NCBI RefSeq assembly: GCF_019430885.1
Contig: NZ_JAHYBZ010000001.1
Span: forward strand, 1-64,000
DNA length: 64,000 nucleotides
From: Roseomonas alba
Lineage (GTDB): Bacteria; Pseudomonadota; Alphaproteobacteria; Acetobacterales; Acetobacteraceae
Reading direction: 5' to 3'
Shown in pieces: positions 62,790 to 64,000 of the stretch. A program made the position numbers and the translations under genes. Each line of letters starts with the position of its first letter. The stretch's first letter is position 1. The notes beneath the pieces are model-generated. The model was not told the origin of the DNA. It searched no databases and was given only the letters and a program-made list of their open reading frames with translations.

Positions 62790-63647
62790 GAAGGCGCAGA
62801 ATCCCATACTGCGGCGCCCGAGGGAACGGGCTTCCGGCGGCGCGGGCTCGCCGCCGCACTGGTTGCGGCGCTGCATCCGGCGGTTGGGCGGGCGCAGCGC
62901 GTGCCGGACAGCCTCGACATCGCAGACATGACCTGGAGCGAGGTGCGCGACGCCGTCGCCGCCGGCCGCCGCACCGTGATCGTGCCGAGCGGGGGGATCG
63001 AGCAGAACGGCCCGCACATGATCCTTGGCAAGCATGACCACATCGTGCGGGCGGCAGCGCGGCGGATCGCGGCCGAGCTGGGCGATGCGCTGGTGGTGCC
63101 CGTGCTGTCCTTCTCGCCGCAGGGGCGTTTCGATCCGCCGGAGGGGCATCTGCGCTTTCCCGGCACGATCGGGGTCACCGAGGATGCCTTCGCCGCCATG
63201 CTGGACGGCATCGCCCGCAGCCTGCGGCTGAGCGGCTTTCGGCTGATCTGCTTCCTGGCCGACAACGGTCCGAGCCAGCGGCCGCAGGAGCGGCTGGCGG
63301 CACGGTTGACCGCGGAATGGCGGCGGGCGGGCGTGCGGGTGCTGGCCGTGGATCGCTACTATGCGGCCATCGCCGACCAGGATGCCTGGCTGCGCGGGCA
63401 GGGCGAGACCGATGCCGCCATCGGCAGCCATGCCGGCATCGAGGACACGGCCGAGCTGATGGCCGTGCATCCGCCGGGCGTCGACCTGTCGCGCCTGCCG
63501 CCGCGCCCCGATGCGCTGCCCGCGCTGGGGGCGACCGGCGATCCGTCCCGCGCCTCGGCCACTCGGGGCGAGGCGCTGCTGGCGATCCGCGTCGCCGCGG
63601 CCGTGGTCCAGATCCGTGCCGTCCAGCGGGAGTTGTCCGGCCGGTAG
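62778..63647 (+). CDS. Creatininase family protein, probably exported
   Basis: About 289 residues from a GTG at 62778. FRRRGLAAALVAALHPAVGRAQ looks like a twin-arginine-type signal. The domain then shows VIVPSGGIEQNGPHMILGKHDHIV (metal Glu, His and Asp/His) and HLRFPGTIGVTEDAF, and SHAGIEDTAELMAVHP (metal-site Glu/Asp). The usual 'HGGN' loop reads ADNGPSQ, so the active site is not the standard creatininase one. A GTG at 62901 would give a shorter protein without signal. Confidence 0.72.
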   Translation: MPGHEGAESHTAAPEGTGFRRRGLAAALVAALHPAVGRAQRVPDSLDIADMTWSEVRDAVAAGRRTVIVPSGGIEQNGPHMILGKHDHIVRAAARRIAAELGDALVVPVLSFSPQGRFDPPEGHLRFPGTIGVTEDAFAAMLDGIARSLRLSGFRLICFLADNGPSQRPQERLAARLTAEWRRAGVRVLAVDRYYAAIADQDAWLRGQGETDAAIGSHAGIEDTAELMAVHPPGVDLSRLPPRPDALPALGATGDPSRASATRGEALLAIRVAAAVVQIRAVQRELSGR

Positions 63648-63701
63648 GTTGCAGCCGGCCCGCCCCATGCCCATGGTTGGGGCCGACGCGCGGAGGACGC
63701 C

Positions 63702-64000
63702 ATGCCGATCGACGAAAGCCTGACCTTCCTGCCGGTGAACATCGCCGTGCTGACCGTGAGCGACACGCGTGACCTGTCCACCGACCGGTCCGGCCAGACC
63801 TTGCAGGAGCGCATCGAGGCCGGCGGGCATCGCTGCGTGGCACGGGAGATCGTTAAGGATGAGGCGGATCTGATCGAGGCGCTGCTGCGCCGCTGGATCG
63901 CGGACCCGGCCGTGGACTGCGTGATCACCACCGGGGGCACCGGCATCACCGGCCGCGACGTGACGCCCGAGGCCTTCAAGCGCGTGCTGGAGAAGGAGAT
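63702..64000 (+). CDS. moaB: Molybdenum cofactor biosynthesis protein B (3' truncated by window edge)
   Basis: The first 99 residues are present: LTFLPVNIAVLTVSDTRDLSTDRSG, GHRCVAREIVKDEADLIEALL and ITTGGTGITGRDVTPEAFK, the MoaB/MogA molybdopterin-adenylyltransferase signature (GGTG loop). MPT adenylation precedes Mo insertion. CGGAGGA lies upstream of the ATG. It runs off the end of the window, so length and ending are unseen. Confidence 0.9.
   Translation, partial: MPIDESLTFLPVNIAVLTVSDTRDLSTDRSGQTLQERIEAGGHRCVAREIVKDEADLIEALLRRWIADPAVDCVITTGGTGITGRDVTPEAFKRVLEKE

Overview
The window is very GC-rich, gene-dense chromosomal DNA from an alphaproteobacterium. The gene order tolA-tolB-pal-cpoB-tilS-ftsH-folP-glmM, a HisZ-type regulatory subunit next to purA, an ELM1-like protein, ETF-quinone oxidoreductase and several orphan solute-binding proteins suggest Rhodospirillales/Acetobacteraceae, most like Roseomonas and its relatives. 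That placement is inference from family knowledge. I see no rRNA, tRNA, insertion sequence, prophage or CRISPR array.

Layout: 1-11336 holds the cell-envelope, proteostasis and folate block (Tol-Pal, tRNA-lysidine synthase, FtsH, dihydropteroate synthase, phosphoglucosamine mutase), interrupted by a minus-strand metallo-beta-lactamase-fold enzyme and a small membrane protein. 11722-23254 holds thiD, a DUF1217-like protein, an AI-2E family permease, the serC-serA pair, hisZ-purA, an ABC-F ATPase and small exported proteins. 23369-30916 is mostly minus strand: a sulfide:quinone reductase with a DUF2892 partner, small proteins of unknown role, and a coupled operon pyrE - peptide-type binding protein - two permeases. 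30980-39171 holds an ELM1-like protein, an FMN reductase, a crotonase, a TRAP binding protein coupled to a NeuD-type acyltransferase, a duplicated-domain secreted protein, and the ETF-QO - membrane protein - GST operon. 39257-53496 holds a uracil-DNA glycosylase, a lytic transglycosylase, an alkaline-phosphatase-superfamily hydrolase, an amidohydrolase, an SDR, an isocitrate/isopropylmalate-type dehydrogenase, a TctC/Bug binding protein, ComEC and gltX. 53483-64000 holds an unrecognised 333-residue protein, an ABM monooxygenase-like protein, an enolase-superfamily enzyme, a MocR regulator divergent from a PNPOx-fold protein, an SDR, an MFS transporter, an inositol-monophosphatase-type enzyme, a fatty-acid-hydroxylase family protein, a creatininase-family protein and a truncated moaB.

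The most striking structure is non-coding. Nearly every gap of more than 300 bp is filled by one member of a dispersed family of long inverted-repeat elements, roughly 230-330 bp each. Each arm is about 75-80 nt and carries two nested hairpins: hairpin I, GGAGAGGGGC-loop-GCCCCTCTCC, and hairpin II, CCAAAGGCC-loop-GGCCTTTGG, followed by an ACCTGGCGCCGGGC block. The two arms face each other across an asymmetric core. Copies sit only downstream of genes (tandem or convergent gaps) and never between divergent promoters, which is REP/BIME-like behaviour. In the pyrE-transporter operon one arm is joined to a six-copy tandem array of 39-bp hairpin units, placed between the binding-protein gene and the permease genes.
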